This document shows positions 1 through 9,228 of a stretch of DNA of 29,299 nucleotides, in pieces. The position numbers and the translations under genes were made by a program. The stretch covers positions 295,431-324,729 of the forward strand of contig NW_013657637.1 of assembly GCF_000142905.1 (NCBI RefSeq). Reading direction: 5' to 3'. Under the pieces are notes generated by a model that saw nothing but the letters and a program-made list of their open reading frames with translations, did not search any database and was not told the DNA's origin. This stretch comes from Thecamonas trahens ATCC 50062. Lineage: Eukaryota; Apusozoa; Apusomonadida; Apusomonadidae. Position 1 is the first letter of the stretch; every line of letters starts with the position of its first letter.

Positions 1-180
1 GATCAGTCACCGTTCTGAGGAAAAGGTCGTCAAGCTTGAGAGGGGGACAGAGTGGGGATAAGGCTCACGGGGGAGAGGGGAGACGGGGAGGGGGGAGGCA
101 TACCGTTGAGGAACCAGATAGCCTGCTCAGAGTACTTGTGGGTGCAGAGCTCAGAGAACTTGTTGTTGCCGGCCGACATG
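1..180 (-). CDS. First exon of an unidentified gene, cut by the window edge
   Basis: Reading leftward from an ATG at 180, the exon encodes about 25 residues beginning MSAGNNKFSEL and ending AIWFLN, up to 104. The next bases on this strand, GTATGC at 103-98, look like a donor, splitting a codon after its first base. The AG at 16-15 would lead to a stop after two codons, so I think the true acceptor lies beyond the left edge. A branch-site-like ACTGAT at 7-2 agrees with that. The intron segment seen here is C-rich. I do not recognise the family from so short a piece. The alternative, reading straight through the donor, gives a proline-rich tail that looks like translated intron. Confidence 0.5.
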
Positions 181-375
181 ATGTTGATGTGGAAGACGAA
201 TGGCGTGAAGCGGCGCGTCCGCCTCGGCGGGGGTTTTAGGCACCCTGTCGGCTGCCGGCAGCAGGCCGACGAGCAGTGACCGTTGGCAGGCAAGGCAAGG
301 GTTGGGCGGGAGGAGGGAGGGGGGGGGGGGGCGATACACGACACACGCCACTCTGCTGTAAACACAGCAAGAAGC
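181..375. promoter_or_regulatory. Divergent intergenic region
   Basis: These 195 bases separate two head-to-head starts (180 minus, 376 plus), so they should hold both promoters and both 5' leaders. They include a G run at about 318-330. I see no TATA box. No further coding exon is convincing. Confidence 0.4.
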
Positions 376-2751
376 ATGTACACGCCTGGACCAGCACACG
401 AGCCACGGCGGTCACAGCTGCGTGGGTCTGTTGGCGGTGGTGGTGGCGGTGGTGTTGGCGGTGGTGTTGGTGGTCTGCGGGGAGCCGGTGGAGGTGGTGC
501 GGGCTACTTTCCGCCGCGTGGACAGAGCTACACTCCGAGCCATGGCAGAGGCATGGAGTACCTCAGTGGGGCTGGGCCTGGGGCTGGGGCTGGGGCTGGG
601 TATGGCGGTGCGGCTGGGGCTGGTGGCGGGCTCGGGCATGGCCTCTCGTCGCGGTACTCGGACACGGGCTTTGCGCCATTGCCATCGCTGCAGCGACCGG
701 TGAGCTCGGGAATGGAGACCGGAATGGGGGCTGGGTCATGGGCAAGGGCGGGCCAGCTGCCGCCACCGGCTCAGTCGGTCTCGCCGGCTGGAGTCGACGT
801 CGATTTGGGCATGTATGGCCTCGGACGCAGCCGCAGTCGCTCGCCCCCGCGCGGCGGCAGCCGTGGCGCAGGCTACGGTGACGGCTACGGCGCGCCGTTT
901 GGCGACGGTTATGGCGCGCCGTTTGGCGACGGCTACGGCTCGCCGTATGGACGGGCGCCGCGAAGCAGGAGCAGGAGCCGCGGCCGGGAGATCGGGCGTG
1001 GTGGGGGATATGGTCGCCACAGACCCGACCACGATGACGAGTACTACTCGTCGGACCTGGCCGACGAGGTCGGATACGGATCACGCGGAGTAGGTATGGA
1101 TGACCTCGGCGCCGGATCGCCGATGGCAGCATCGCCGCTCGATTTTGCGGCGCCGCCGCCGGGTGCGGGCCTGCCGGCCGACGCCGACCACTACGTGGTG
1201 GCGCTGTACCCGTCCGAGCCGTCGATTGCCGACGAGCTGCCGCTGCAAAAGGGTGAGATGTTGGCGGTGCTTGGTGATCGCGGCGAGTGGTGGAAGGGGA
1301 GCAATGTTTCCGGTGCGGTCGGCTACTTTCCCAAGGTCTACACCAAGAAAGTCAGCCGCTCTCGCGTGGCGCAGGCCGGCGTCCTCGCCGACCCTGCATC
1401 GCAGACACTACCGACGACCGAGTACGCCGATTCAACGCCGCAGCAGGCCGGTCCCGAGCCTGCACCGGCAGGAGCCGCTGCCAAGTCTGAGCCCGATCCT
1501 GTGGCGCCAAAGCCAGCGACCGCCGAGCCGGCGAGCGCCAAGCCCGCAGCACCAACGCCAACGCCGACGCCGACGCCGGCGACGAGTGCGCCGGCGACTG
1601 CAGCTTCTCCGCCGCGGCCGCGGCGACCTCGGGCCAAGCCGGCGCCCAAGGAGAAGACGAGCCAGGAAAAGGTGGCGACACTGATGGACTCGCTGGGAGT
1701 GACGATTGTGATGCTTGTGGTGACGGTGTATGTGCTGTTCATCGACGACTTGGTGACCATTGTGGGCGCGGACCGGTCGTCGGGCCACGACACGATGGTG
1801 TTTGTCTTTCTCATCCTCAAGGTCATTGTCTTTGTCATGTTTCTGGTCGAGCTTGTGGCGACGTCGTGGGCGGACCGCAAGTACTTTCTCTCGTTCTTCT
1901 TCTGGCTCGACGTGCTCGCGCTCGTCTCGCTTGTGCCGGACGTGCTCCTCCTCTTTGGCTTTGACCTCTTCTCGTCCATTTCAGGGCTCACTGTGGCACG
2001 GACCGGGCGGGTGGCGCGCGCGTCTGCGCGGGCAGCGCGGCTTGTCCGTGTGGTGCGAGTCATCAAGATCTCGCGGTTCATCGGCCAGCAGCACGGTGCG
2101 TCGACGCGCGGCTGGCTCGACTCGGGCGACGACGGGGCCGATGCTGCGACGGCGCTGGGGCCGGCGGCCGAGGCTGCTGTCAACACAACAACGAACAAGA
2201 TGACGGCGATTGTGCTCATTATGTTCCTCGCGGTCTCGCTCATGCAGATCTCCCCCGAGTGGGTCGGGCACGCCGAGGCCGGGCTCTGGACGCTGGAGAC
2301 GGCACTCGGCTCGAACGACACGGCGACGGCGTCGCTCGCGCTCGCCCGGTTTGTGCAAACGTACCCGTCGACGTTGCCGGTCCTCGCCGTCCGGTCAGCC
2401 GGCGTCTCCGTATACGGCGATGTGACGCGCGATGTGTGGAAGCACTACGACGTCTTTCTGGAGCCCATCTACACGCCGGGCAACGTGACGCAGGCGTATT
2501 TTCTCGCCAAGCACCGCGAGCGGGTCCAGGCCGCGTTCAACCTCTCGCTCGTCATCCTCATCATCCTCATCCTCGCTGTCGGCACGGTCCTCGTTGGCCT
2601 CGACGCCAAGGCACTCGTCCATGCCACCCGCAAGACAGAGATGCAGAAGTTCCACCAGAAGCAGCTCGAGCTCATGGGCCGGTCGATGGCTGCCCGCGAG
2701 GCAGCCGCCCGCTCGCAAGACGATCTCCGGAGCTCCGCCGTGGTCGATTGA
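376..2751 (+). CDS. SH3-domain protein with voltage-sensor-like six-helix membrane region
   Basis: The 791-residue product starts at the first in-frame ATG; the frame is open upstream only through non-ATG codons. The N-terminal 270 residues are Gly/Arg/Ser-rich with an RS-like stretch and three copies of an 8-residue GDGYGAPF-type repeat. Residues about 271-330 form an SH3 domain, with ALYP, a WW pair in GEWWKG, and GYFPKVY. A Pro/Ala linker follows. Hydrophobic helices lie near 442-458, 475-497, 503-530, 609-625 and 722-745. Between the third and fourth of these is an S4-like helix (542-567) with Arg or Lys at almost every third position. The loop before the last helix is about 95 residues and carries NDT and NVT glycosylation sequons. 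No pore selectivity motif or catalytic domain is visible. By family knowledge, SH3 domains bind Pro-rich ligands and S4 helices sense voltage. The fusion suggests a membrane sensor coupled to scaffolding, but function is inferred only. Confidence 0.8.
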   Translation: MYTPGPAHEPRRSQLRGSVGGGGGGGVGGGVGGLRGAGGGGAGYFPPRGQSYTPSHGRGMEYLSGAGPGAGAGAGYGGAAGAGGGLGHGLSSRYSDTGFAPLPSLQRPVSSGMETGMGAGSWARAGQLPPPAQSVSPAGVDVDLGMYGLGRSRSRSPPRGGSRGAGYGDGYGAPFGDGYGAPFGDGYGSPYGRAPRSRSRSRGREIGRGGGYGRHRPDHDDEYYSSDLADEVGYGSRGVGMDDLGAGSPMAASPLDFAAPPPGAGLPADADHYVVALYPSEPSIADELPLQKGEMLAVLGDRGEWWKGSNVSGAVGYFPKVYTKKVSRSRVAQAGVLADPASQTLPTTEYADSTPQQAGPEPAPAGAAAKSEPDPVAPKPATAEPASAKPAAPTPTPTPTPATSAPATAASPPRPRRPRAKPAPKEKTSQEKVATLMDSLGVTIVMLVVTVYVLFIDDLVTIVGADRSSGHDTMVFVFLILKVIVFVMFLVELVATSWADRKYFLSFFFWLDVLALVSLVPDVLLLFGFDLFSSISGLTVARTGRVARASARAARLVRVVRVIKISRFIGQQHGASTRGWLDSGDDGADAATALGPAAEAAVNTTTNKMTAIVLIMFLAVSLMQISPEWVGHAEAGLWTLETALGSNDTATASLALARFVQTYPSTLPVLAVRSAGVSVYGDVTRDVWKHYDVFLEPIYTPGNVTQAYFLAKHRERVQAAFNLSLVILIILILAVGTVLVGLDAKALVHATRKTEMQKFHQKQLELMGRSMAAREAAARSQDDLRSSAVVD
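883..955 (+). repeat. Three tandem 24-bp coding repeats (GDGYGAPF type)
   Basis: Three consecutive near-identical 24-bp units encode GDGYGAPF, GDGYGAPF and GDGYGSPY inside the Gly-rich N-terminal part of the SH3 protein. The third unit has diverged slightly. Confidence 0.8.
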
Positions 2752-3581
2752 ATGAAACTCTAGCCCCTGAAGCCAGTGCTGTCCAAGCGCTCCGGGTCGA
2801 CGGCTTGGAAGAGTGCTCCAAGCTCTCCTCGATTTCACTGCGCTGGCCATTATTGCGAGCACATCTCGCCGATTTGCACGATGACCAGCGTGTGCATGAG
2901 CTGCAGTCGCACGCCCGCGTACACCCGAGATTAAGGTGAGCAGTTGTCGACGCCATCGGAGCTATTAGCGAAGCAACGGTACCAGGCGCGAGTGCTAGCG
3001 ACTCGTAGCAGTGCGCACCAGAATCGACCGGCCAACAACAAGAGTGGCGGACACGGCCGGGCAGGGCTGGGCACCCAACTTGAACCTCTCGATACACACC
3101 ACACCGCCGAAAATATTTCCTCCGCCGCCGTGCACGCAGAGTCACGCGCATTGCCGCCAGTGACGGGACGAGTGGCGACGGCAGCAGCAGCAGCAGCAGC
3201 CGGAGTGGCAGAGGGGGTGGCGCTATACTTGCCCACCACTGCACTCTGGAGGGCTATACAATAGGAGGTATGGTAGCAGGGGCACTTGCCCTGACTGTAT
3301 CCCCCCCTCCCCCTTCCCCCCCCCTCCCCCCCTCCCCCCCTTCCCCCCGTACCCCCTCTCCCCCGAAGCCCACCACTTGAACTCACGCGCCCTCTCGACC
3401 TTGGACTTGGCCTCTGCCTGCTGCCTTCCCTCTGCCCTGCTCCGGTCGCTGTCTCTGTCCTTGCCCGCCCTCCGCCCTGCTCACGCCACTGCCCGCCTGT
3501 CTTCCAACCCTGCCCGCCGCGCGCACACCGGTGGCCTTCCGCTCGGCACGCGATACCTCGCGCCTGGGGTGCAGCGCCGAC
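2752..3581. promoter_or_regulatory. Intergenic region with AT island, (GCA)n and long C tract
   Basis: About 830 bases hold the 3' end of the SH3 gene and the promoter and leader of the exchanger. Visible structure: AAAATATTT at 3110-3118 in an otherwise GC-rich sequence, six to seven GCA units at 3181-3200 outside any credible gene, and a C-rich tract at 3300-3364 that would fall in the leader or promoter. Open frames here are short and compositionally driven. I see no RNA gene. Confidence 0.4.
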
Positions 3582-5813
3582 ATGTCGTCGACGGTACCAA
3601 GGATCCGCCCGCGGCGGCGACGGCGCGAGTCACTGTCGCTGTCGGAGGAAGAGGATGCGTCGGTCGCCGGTGGGTTTGACGGCCTCAACGTCCGCCCGCG
3701 CAACCTCGAGGAGCGGCATCAGGTACTCAACTACTTGTTCGGCTTTGCGCCGACGGCCAAGTCTGTGACGCGGTCGTCGACGCCACGGCTACTCCGCGAC
3801 GATGCGACGAGCTCGCCGGCGCCACTGCCGGCGTTTGAGCCCGCGGCATCGCGCTCGATCTTTGGTTTTGGCGAGGCGTCACTGGTGACGGTCGGCAATG
3901 TGGTCTGGCTCATTCTCTTTGGCTGGTGGATTGCGCTGCTGTACCTAGCGCTCGCCGGCGTGCTCGCCATCTCGTGGGTCGGGCGCTACCACGCGTCGCT
4001 GCTCTGGCACCTCTCGTCGTGGTACCTGTGGCCGTTTGGCCGTGCGCTCGAGCGAGTCGGTGGTGGCAACGTGACTCCATCGCTGCTCCCGGCCAAGGCG
4101 CGGCTGTACGGCTCGACAGTGTCGATTGGCTCGGCCGGCGAGAGCGCTCGGGCCGAAGCCGGCGAGGGCGGCCGCATCGACGCCGCCGGCGACGCCGAGC
4201 GCCCGCTGTCGGGCCTCGGCGGGCGGTCGTCGTCGCTAGCTGGCATCAACGCGAACAACGGGCTCGAGACGCAGGCGCACAACAACGCGGCAGCCGATCA
4301 GGGCGCGGTCGAGGCGCTGCTCGGCAAGCTGGTATACTATGTGCTTGCCTTTCCTGTCCTTGCTCTCGTCCACGTCGTTGTCTCGGCCATGATGTGGATG
4401 TCGGTCGTCATGATCCCCATGTTTGAGCTCAACATGCGCGGGCTCAAGGCGCTGTATGAAGAGCCACTGACGCTGTTTGTAGGCGAGTCGACGCCGCGAG
4501 CCGGTGCGCAGATTGTTATGTGCACGTACAAGGCCGCAGACTCGCGGTACTTTTACTACGAGCGCTTTGGCGTCAACGTCGTTCTCCTCAACATGTTCCC
4601 CTTTGTGGGACTCACCCTCATCCTGGGCTACCTCGGTGAGCACGTGGTCTTCCTCAAGCCCATCTCCACGCCGGGTGTCATCTTTGTCTCCTCGCTCCTC
4701 TCTACCGTCCCCATCGCGTACTTTATCGGCATGGCCATCTCGTCGATCTCGGCTCAGTCCACCTTTGCCGTAGGCGCGGTCCTCAACGCCACTTTTGGCT
4801 CCATCATCGAGCTCATTCTCTACGCCAAGCTCCTGCTCTCGGGCTACTCATCGATCGTCAAGGCCGCCGTCACCGGCTCGCTCCTGGGCGTCATGCTCTT
4901 CATGCCCGGCCTCTCCATGGTCGTCGGTGGGCTCAAGTTCAAGTCACAGCGGTTCAACGCCACTGCCGCCGGCGTCTCGTCGGTCCTCCTCCTCATCGCC
5001 ATCATCGGCGCCTTTTCGCCCACCGTCTTTTACAACATCTACGGCACGTACTCGCTCTCCTGTACCTTCTGCGCCCCAACCAACTCGTCGCTCGCCTGCA
5101 CAGGCTGTGCCTACATCGAGGGCGCCAACGAGCTCAACGCAGACCCCATCTACCAGGATCGCGCACGCCCGCTCTCGTACGTCTGCGCGGCCATTCTCCC
5201 TATGGCCTACTTTGTCGGTCTCCTCTTCACGCTCAAGACCCACAAGCACATCTACGAGGTGACCGAGTTCTCCGACGACGACAGCAACGGCTCCGAGGAG
5301 GGCGGTGGCCACAACGCGCCGGCATGGTCCAACCTCGTCTGCATCTCGGTCCTCCTCTCGTGCACCATTCTCTTTGCTCTCGTCTCCGAGACGCTTGTCG
5401 ACTCGATCCAGCCCATCCTCGCCTCGCTCGGCATCTCGGAGCTCTTCCTCGGCCTCACCCTCCTCGCACTCGTGCCGAACACCGCAGAGTTTGCCAACGC
5501 CGTCCAGTTTGCGCTCCAAAACAACGTCATGCTTTCCATGGAAATCGGCGCCTCGGCCGCGGCTCAGATCACCCTCATCCAGATGCCTGTCCTCACCTTT
5601 TTCTCTGCTATTGTCGGCACCGACGACGCCGACACCTTTACGCTCATCTTCCCGCAGCTCCACCTCTTTGCCGTCATCTTTGGCGTCATCATCCTCAACT
5701 ACAACTCGCTCGACGGGCAGAGCAACTACTTTCAGGGCGCCGCCTTTTGCATCGTCTACGCTGCCCTGGTCGCCACCTTTTACTTTGTCCCCGATGTCCC
5801 GGGCATCAACTAA
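3582..5813 (+). CDS. Type II CAX-family cation/H+ exchanger
   Basis: The 743-residue protein begins at the first in-frame ATG (MSSTVPRIRP). It belongs to the Ca2+/cation antiporter superfamily, CAX branch, which moves Ca2+ or monovalent cations into acidic compartments in exchange for H+. Residues about 100-156 resemble the YccF (DUF307) membrane motif, including WLILFGWWIALLYLALAG and LWPFGRALE; this extension marks type II CAX proteins such as yeast Vnx1. A conserved segment, MCTYKAADSRYFYYERFGVN, precedes the core. The two alpha-repeats that form the ion site are visible: VLNATFGSIIELI near residue 400 and VPNTAEFANAVQFAL near 633, each with the expected acidic residue. About 11 core helices follow the family pattern. 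An acidic, Ser-rich loop separates the halves. The frame is uninterrupted. Substrate (Ca2+ or Na+/K+) and membrane (vacuole or acidocalcisome) cannot be told from sequence. Confidence 0.92.
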   Translation: MSSTVPRIRPRRRRRESLSLSEEEDASVAGGFDGLNVRPRNLEERHQVLNYLFGFAPTAKSVTRSSTPRLLRDDATSSPAPLPAFEPAASRSIFGFGEASLVTVGNVVWLILFGWWIALLYLALAGVLAISWVGRYHASLLWHLSSWYLWPFGRALERVGGGNVTPSLLPAKARLYGSTVSIGSAGESARAEAGEGGRIDAAGDAERPLSGLGGRSSSLAGINANNGLETQAHNNAAADQGAVEALLGKLVYYVLAFPVLALVHVVVSAMMWMSVVMIPMFELNMRGLKALYEEPLTLFVGESTPRAGAQIVMCTYKAADSRYFYYERFGVNVVLLNMFPFVGLTLILGYLGEHVVFLKPISTPGVIFVSSLLSTVPIAYFIGMAISSISAQSTFAVGAVLNATFGSIIELILYAKLLLSGYSSIVKAAVTGSLLGVMLFMPGLSMVVGGLKFKSQRFNATAAGVSSVLLLIAIIGAFSPTVFYNIYGTYSLSCTFCAPTNSSLACTGCAYIEGANELNADPIYQDRARPLSYVCAAILPMAYFVGLLFTLKTHKHIYEVTEFSDDDSNGSEEGGGHNAPAWSNLVCISVLLSCTILFALVSETLVDSIQPILASLGISELFLGLTLLALVPNTAEFANAVQFALQNNVMLSMEIGASAAAQITLIQMPVLTFFSAIVGTDDADTFTLIFPQLHLFAVIFGVIILNYNSLDGQSNYFQGAAFCIVYAALVATFYFVPDVPGIN

Positions 5814-6206
5814 AGTGAACACACAGATGGAGAAGGTGCAGAGCGCGGCGGAGCCATGGTCATTGTGGCCGTGACACAGCGACGATGATCGCGTTCGATC
5901 CTTGTTCTGCTGCCGGTTGCCTTGCTGCAATCTTTGTCTTGGAAACGTGGACGCACGCCTTGTTCACCACCCTCAAGCACACCATCCGACGCGGAAAGCA
6001 AAGTAGTATGCGATGACATGCCTGAAAGCTTGCGGCCAGAGTCCATTGCCGAGCTAGAGGGCGAGCAAGTGGAATCCAGAGGCTCGCCTCAAATTGAAAA
6101 AAGATGGCAGTGAGTGGTGCTCAGGCGGTCGCCACCGAGTGGGCGACACGCGACGCTGGAGAGCGAGGTTTTGCCCTTGTGCGAAGACGAGCCGAAGAGC
6201 GAGGGG
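5814..6206. promoter_or_regulatory. Intergenic region between exchanger and PEX11
   Basis: About 390 bases separate two genes read in the same direction. An ATG at 6104 is followed immediately by GCA and then GTGAGT, which could be a two-codon first exon with a strong donor, but I find no acceptor that would clearly prove it. GTTCGATCC at 5892 resembles a tRNA B box, but no cloverleaf surrounds it. Confidence 0.3.
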
Positions 6207-7082
6207 ATGGCGTTGCAGCTGGATGGGTGGCAAGGGCTTCGAGTTGGGGATGGTGGTGCTGGCGGGCTGTTCTCGCCGCTGAGGCGACGTGCACAGAGCA
6301 AGACGGCCATGGACAAGCTGGTGGCCGAGCCGCAGCTGAGCATGCTCGAGAGGGCGCTGCTGTTCACATCGCGGGCGTCGGGCATGGACAAGGTGTTCAA
6401 GTTGGTGCAGACGACGGCGTTGATCATGACGGTCTTTGTCAGCTCGACCGATGGCGGCAACAGCGGCGGCGGCGGCGGCGGCGGCGGGAGTGATGGGGGC
6501 GCGGCGAGCAAGCTCATCCGCATCCACAACATGATGAGCACGTCGAGAAAGAGCTTGCGGTACTTTAAGAGCCTCACGGTGGTGCGCAAGTTTGTGACGA
6601 GGACGCTAGTTCAACAGTCGCCGGGGAAGCAGGCGGTGATGGCGGTCGGCGACGCCGCGTCGCTCGTCTACTATCTGCTAGATCACACGCTGGCGCTCGC
6701 TCGGTTGCATCTGATCGAGCTCGACAACAAGGCGTACCGCGCGCTGAAGGACACCAAGAACAAGGCCTCGCTGCTGAGGCTCTGCATGTCGTTTGTGCTC
6801 GATGTCATGGCTCTGCGCAAGTCGCTGCGGGCGCTCGAGTCGCTGCGATCCGCCGCCGCTGCCGCGCCTGAGTCGACCCGTGCCACGCTGGCCAAGGTGG
6901 AGGAGACGGCCGTGGTGGCGCTCCTCCGCCGGCTCGCCCGCAACTTTGTGGCCAACCTCGCCAACCTTGCCCTCCTCCTCTCCTCGCTCAAGATTGTCCG
7001 CTGGTCGGTTCCGGTCCAGGGTGTCCTCGGCCTTGTCTCGGCCCTCATCGGCGCACACAAGGTCTTTATGCGTCTCGAGTGA
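6207..7082 (+). CDS. PEX11: Peroxisomal membrane protein PEX11 family
   Basis: PEX11 proteins sit in the peroxisomal membrane and elongate and divide it. From the ATG at 6207 the product is 291 residues; an ATG at 6309 (MDKLVAEPQL) would give 257, near the usual 230-260. The family's N-terminal amphipathic helix is seen in MLERALLFTSRASGMDKVFK, followed by RIHNMMSTSRKSLRYFKS and the central block LVYYLLDHTLALARL. The C-terminal hydrophobic segment lies near LALLLSSLKIVRW and the last 20 residues. A glycine run (GGC codons near 6465-6485) lengthens the loop after the first helix. The start is uncertain because frames upstream are open and a spliced first exon is possible. Confidence 0.82.
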   Translation: MALQLDGWQGLRVGDGGAGGLFSPLRRRAQSKTAMDKLVAEPQLSMLERALLFTSRASGMDKVFKLVQTTALIMTVFVSSTDGGNSGGGGGGGGSDGGAASKLIRIHNMMSTSRKSLRYFKSLTVVRKFVTRTLVQQSPGKQAVMAVGDAASLVYYLLDHTLALARLHLIELDNKAYRALKDTKNKASLLRLCMSFVLDVMALRKSLRALESLRSAAAAAPESTRATLAKVEETAVVALLRRLARNFVANLANLALLLSSLKIVRWSVPVQGVLGLVSALIGAHKVFMRLE

Positions 7083-7462
7083 CACCTGTTGTCCTTGTCC
7101 TTGTTCAGCCCACTCGCGATGTGTAGCCCAAGTCGCGATGTGGTGTGCAGCCCTTCTCCGACCCATGTCGCCCGCCGCGATCACGGCTACCAACTCCATC
7201 ATTGCCGGCATGACATATCACTACCACCACCATCGCCACACTCCCATCCTCTCTCTTTGTCCCTCCCTCCCCCCCTCCCCTCCTCCCCCTTAATCAGCCC
7301 ATCACCCTCATCACCATCACCCCTCGCCGTCCCCCGTTCCGCCCCTTCCGCCCGATCCCACGACAGCCCGTCAGCCGGCTACCGCTACCCCACCGCACCT
7401 CACCCCGCCACCGCCACCACTACCCCCCACTGCTAACACCCCACCCGCATCACACTCTGACC
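7083..7462. promoter_or_regulatory. Intergenic region and C-rich leader of PUS10
   Basis: The 380 bases between PEX11 and PUS10 become strongly pyrimidine- and C-rich from about 7215 up to the PUS10 ATG, with CACC and CATCAC repeats. This probably includes the leader. I see no other gene here. Confidence 0.4.
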
Positions 7463-9166
7463 ATGGCCAGCCAACTGCCTGTCTGCGCCTATTGCCGGAG
7501 CCTGTGCCCGACGTCGTGCACCTCGGTCCGGCACGTGGAGACCAGCCGCCCGACCGACGAGCCGTGCGCCGGCTGCTTCTCCTTCACCGCACCACATGCT
7601 GCATGGCTCGAGTGCCTGTCGAAGCTCTTTGCTGCAAAGGGCTATGCCCCGCAAGTCGCCACCGTCGAAGATCTGATGCAGATCACGTCGCCTGGTGGTG
7701 GTCAAGGAGGTGCCGACTTGTCGCCGCAGGCATCTCCATCGCTTCCTCCGGTCTCTGCTGCGAGTCGACGGCTCTGCTTCCGGGCATCGGTCGAGTTTGG
7801 GCCGCTGCTCGGCTTTGCGACCTTTATGATGCGGGCGCGGGTGACACTGGATGCGATGGAGGCAAGCGGCGACGGCAGTGGTGACGATGGCGAAGATCTT
7901 GTGGTGTACGAGCAGGTGATGAGCAAGTCTGTGGTGTACTCCAACGCGGCGCTAGAGGCAATGAGTGCTGCACTGGGCATAGACGTGGTCAAGGCGTCCG
8001 AGCTGGAGCAGTCTGAGGGGGTTCTTGTGGTTCGCATCGGCGGCGAGGGCGAGCTCGCGGCGGCGATCGACGCGGCCATCCGCCAGCTGGCTGCGCCAGC
8101 CAAGCTGCCGTGGAAGCCGGTGGTGGCCGGGGTGGCGGCAAGCGAGGCCGGCGGTGCGGGCGCAGAGGCTGTGCCCGAGGGCGGGCGACAGGCGCACGCG
8201 ATGCGGCTGGCCAAGCGGCGGCGCAATCGCAAGGCAGGCAACGCACGCGGGCCGACCCTTCCCATCATTCACCAGACGCTTGCGCGGCTGTTTCCGACGC
8301 GAGCACGGTTGGGCGCGCTGCTGGAGACCGTGGAGCCGCTGATGGCTGCTGCGGCACCAGTGGCGATGGTCCTCACTACGGCGCCGCAGATCACCCGCGA
8401 TCCGGTGTATGTTGTGGGGCGGTACAACAAGTACTCGCGTGAGATCTCGAACACTGCCATGGTTGTGGGCGAGGAGCGGCTGGCCGACGACTCGGTAGGC
8501 GAGATTGTTGGGCGTGCACTGGTGCCGCTGTTCTCGGACGCCGCGCTCAGCCCGTTCACGTACAACTTTGTCTCGTGCGGGCGCGAGGACCTCGACGTGC
8601 GGATGCTGGGCTCCGGGCGGCCGTTCATTCTCGAGGTCAAGGATCCGGCCCGGCGGGTGGCGACTGGGACGTCGCTGGCGACGGCTGCGGTGGCGCTCAA
8701 CAGTTCCGAGGACCGGGTTGCGCTCTCGCGGCTGGGCGTGGTGAGCCGTGACGAGACCAAGCCGATCAAGGAGGCCATCACCGCCAAGCGCAAGGCGTAC
8801 TACGCTGTCGTCTCGTGCTCGGTGGCGGTGCCCAAAGTAGCGCTGGCACAGCTCGCCCCGCTCGCCCCGCTCACCATCACTCAGCCGACGCCGGTCCGGG
8901 TCCTCCACCGCCGGCCCAACTTGGCGCGAAGCCGCACGATCCACGCGCTCTCGGCGTCGTACATCAACGATCACTACTTTGTGCTCTCGCTCGAGACGCA
9001 AGCTGGCACCTACATCAAGGAGTTTGTGCACTCGGACCTTGGACGGACGGTCCCCTCGCTCGGCGACATCCTCCGCCCGCTCCTCCCGGGCCTTGCTCCC
9101 GACACGGCCATCGAGTGTGATTTGCTACAGCTCGACGTCGCCGAGGTCTTTGCAGCCTATCCCTGA
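7463..9166 (+). CDS. PUS10: tRNA pseudouridine synthase Pus10
   Basis: Pus10 converts uridine to pseudouridine in the T-arm of tRNA (positions 54/55 in archaea and some eukaryotes). The 567-residue product, close to the roughly 530 of animal Pus10, starts at a well-placed ATG. The N terminus has paired cysteines (CAYC, CPTSC, CAGC) like the family's zinc-binding region. The middle fits the THUMP-containing domain. The catalytic block reads GREDLDVRMLGSGRPF at about residues 373-388; by analogy with GRTD in other pseudouridine synthases the catalytic Asp is about residue 376. The C-terminal conserved block contains GTYIKEFVHSDLGRTVPS. The frame is intact. The stop lies 62 bases from the stop of the convergent copper chaperone gene. 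Confidence 0.95.
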   Translation: MASQLPVCAYCRSLCPTSCTSVRHVETSRPTDEPCAGCFSFTAPHAAWLECLSKLFAAKGYAPQVATVEDLMQITSPGGGQGGADLSPQASPSLPPVSAASRRLCFRASVEFGPLLGFATFMMRARVTLDAMEASGDGSGDDGEDLVVYEQVMSKSVVYSNAALEAMSAALGIDVVKASELEQSEGVLVVRIGGEGELAAAIDAAIRQLAAPAKLPWKPVVAGVAASEAGGAGAEAVPEGGRQAHAMRLAKRRRNRKAGNARGPTLPIIHQTLARLFPTRARLGALLETVEPLMAAAAPVAMVLTTAPQITRDPVYVVGRYNKYSREISNTAMVVGEERLADDSVGEIVGRALVPLFSDAALSPFTYNFVSCGREDLDVRMLGSGRPFILEVKDPARRVATGTSLATAAVALNSSEDRVALSRLGVVSRDETKPIKEAITAKRKAYYAVVSCSVAVPKVALAQLAPLAPLTITQPTPVRVLHRRPNLARSRTIHALSASYINDHYFVLSLETQAGTYIKEFVHSDLGRTVPSLGDILRPLLPGLAPDTAIECDLLQLDVAEVFAAYP

Positions 9167-9228
9167 GTGATGGGCAAGTTTGCTTGCGTGGCGACACGCG
9201 GTCGTTTTACTCGGACGCAACTCGGACG

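Noticed and set aside
5885-5910. tRNA B-box-like GTTCGATCC
   Set aside because: No matching A box, acceptor stem or anticodon arm can be placed around it.
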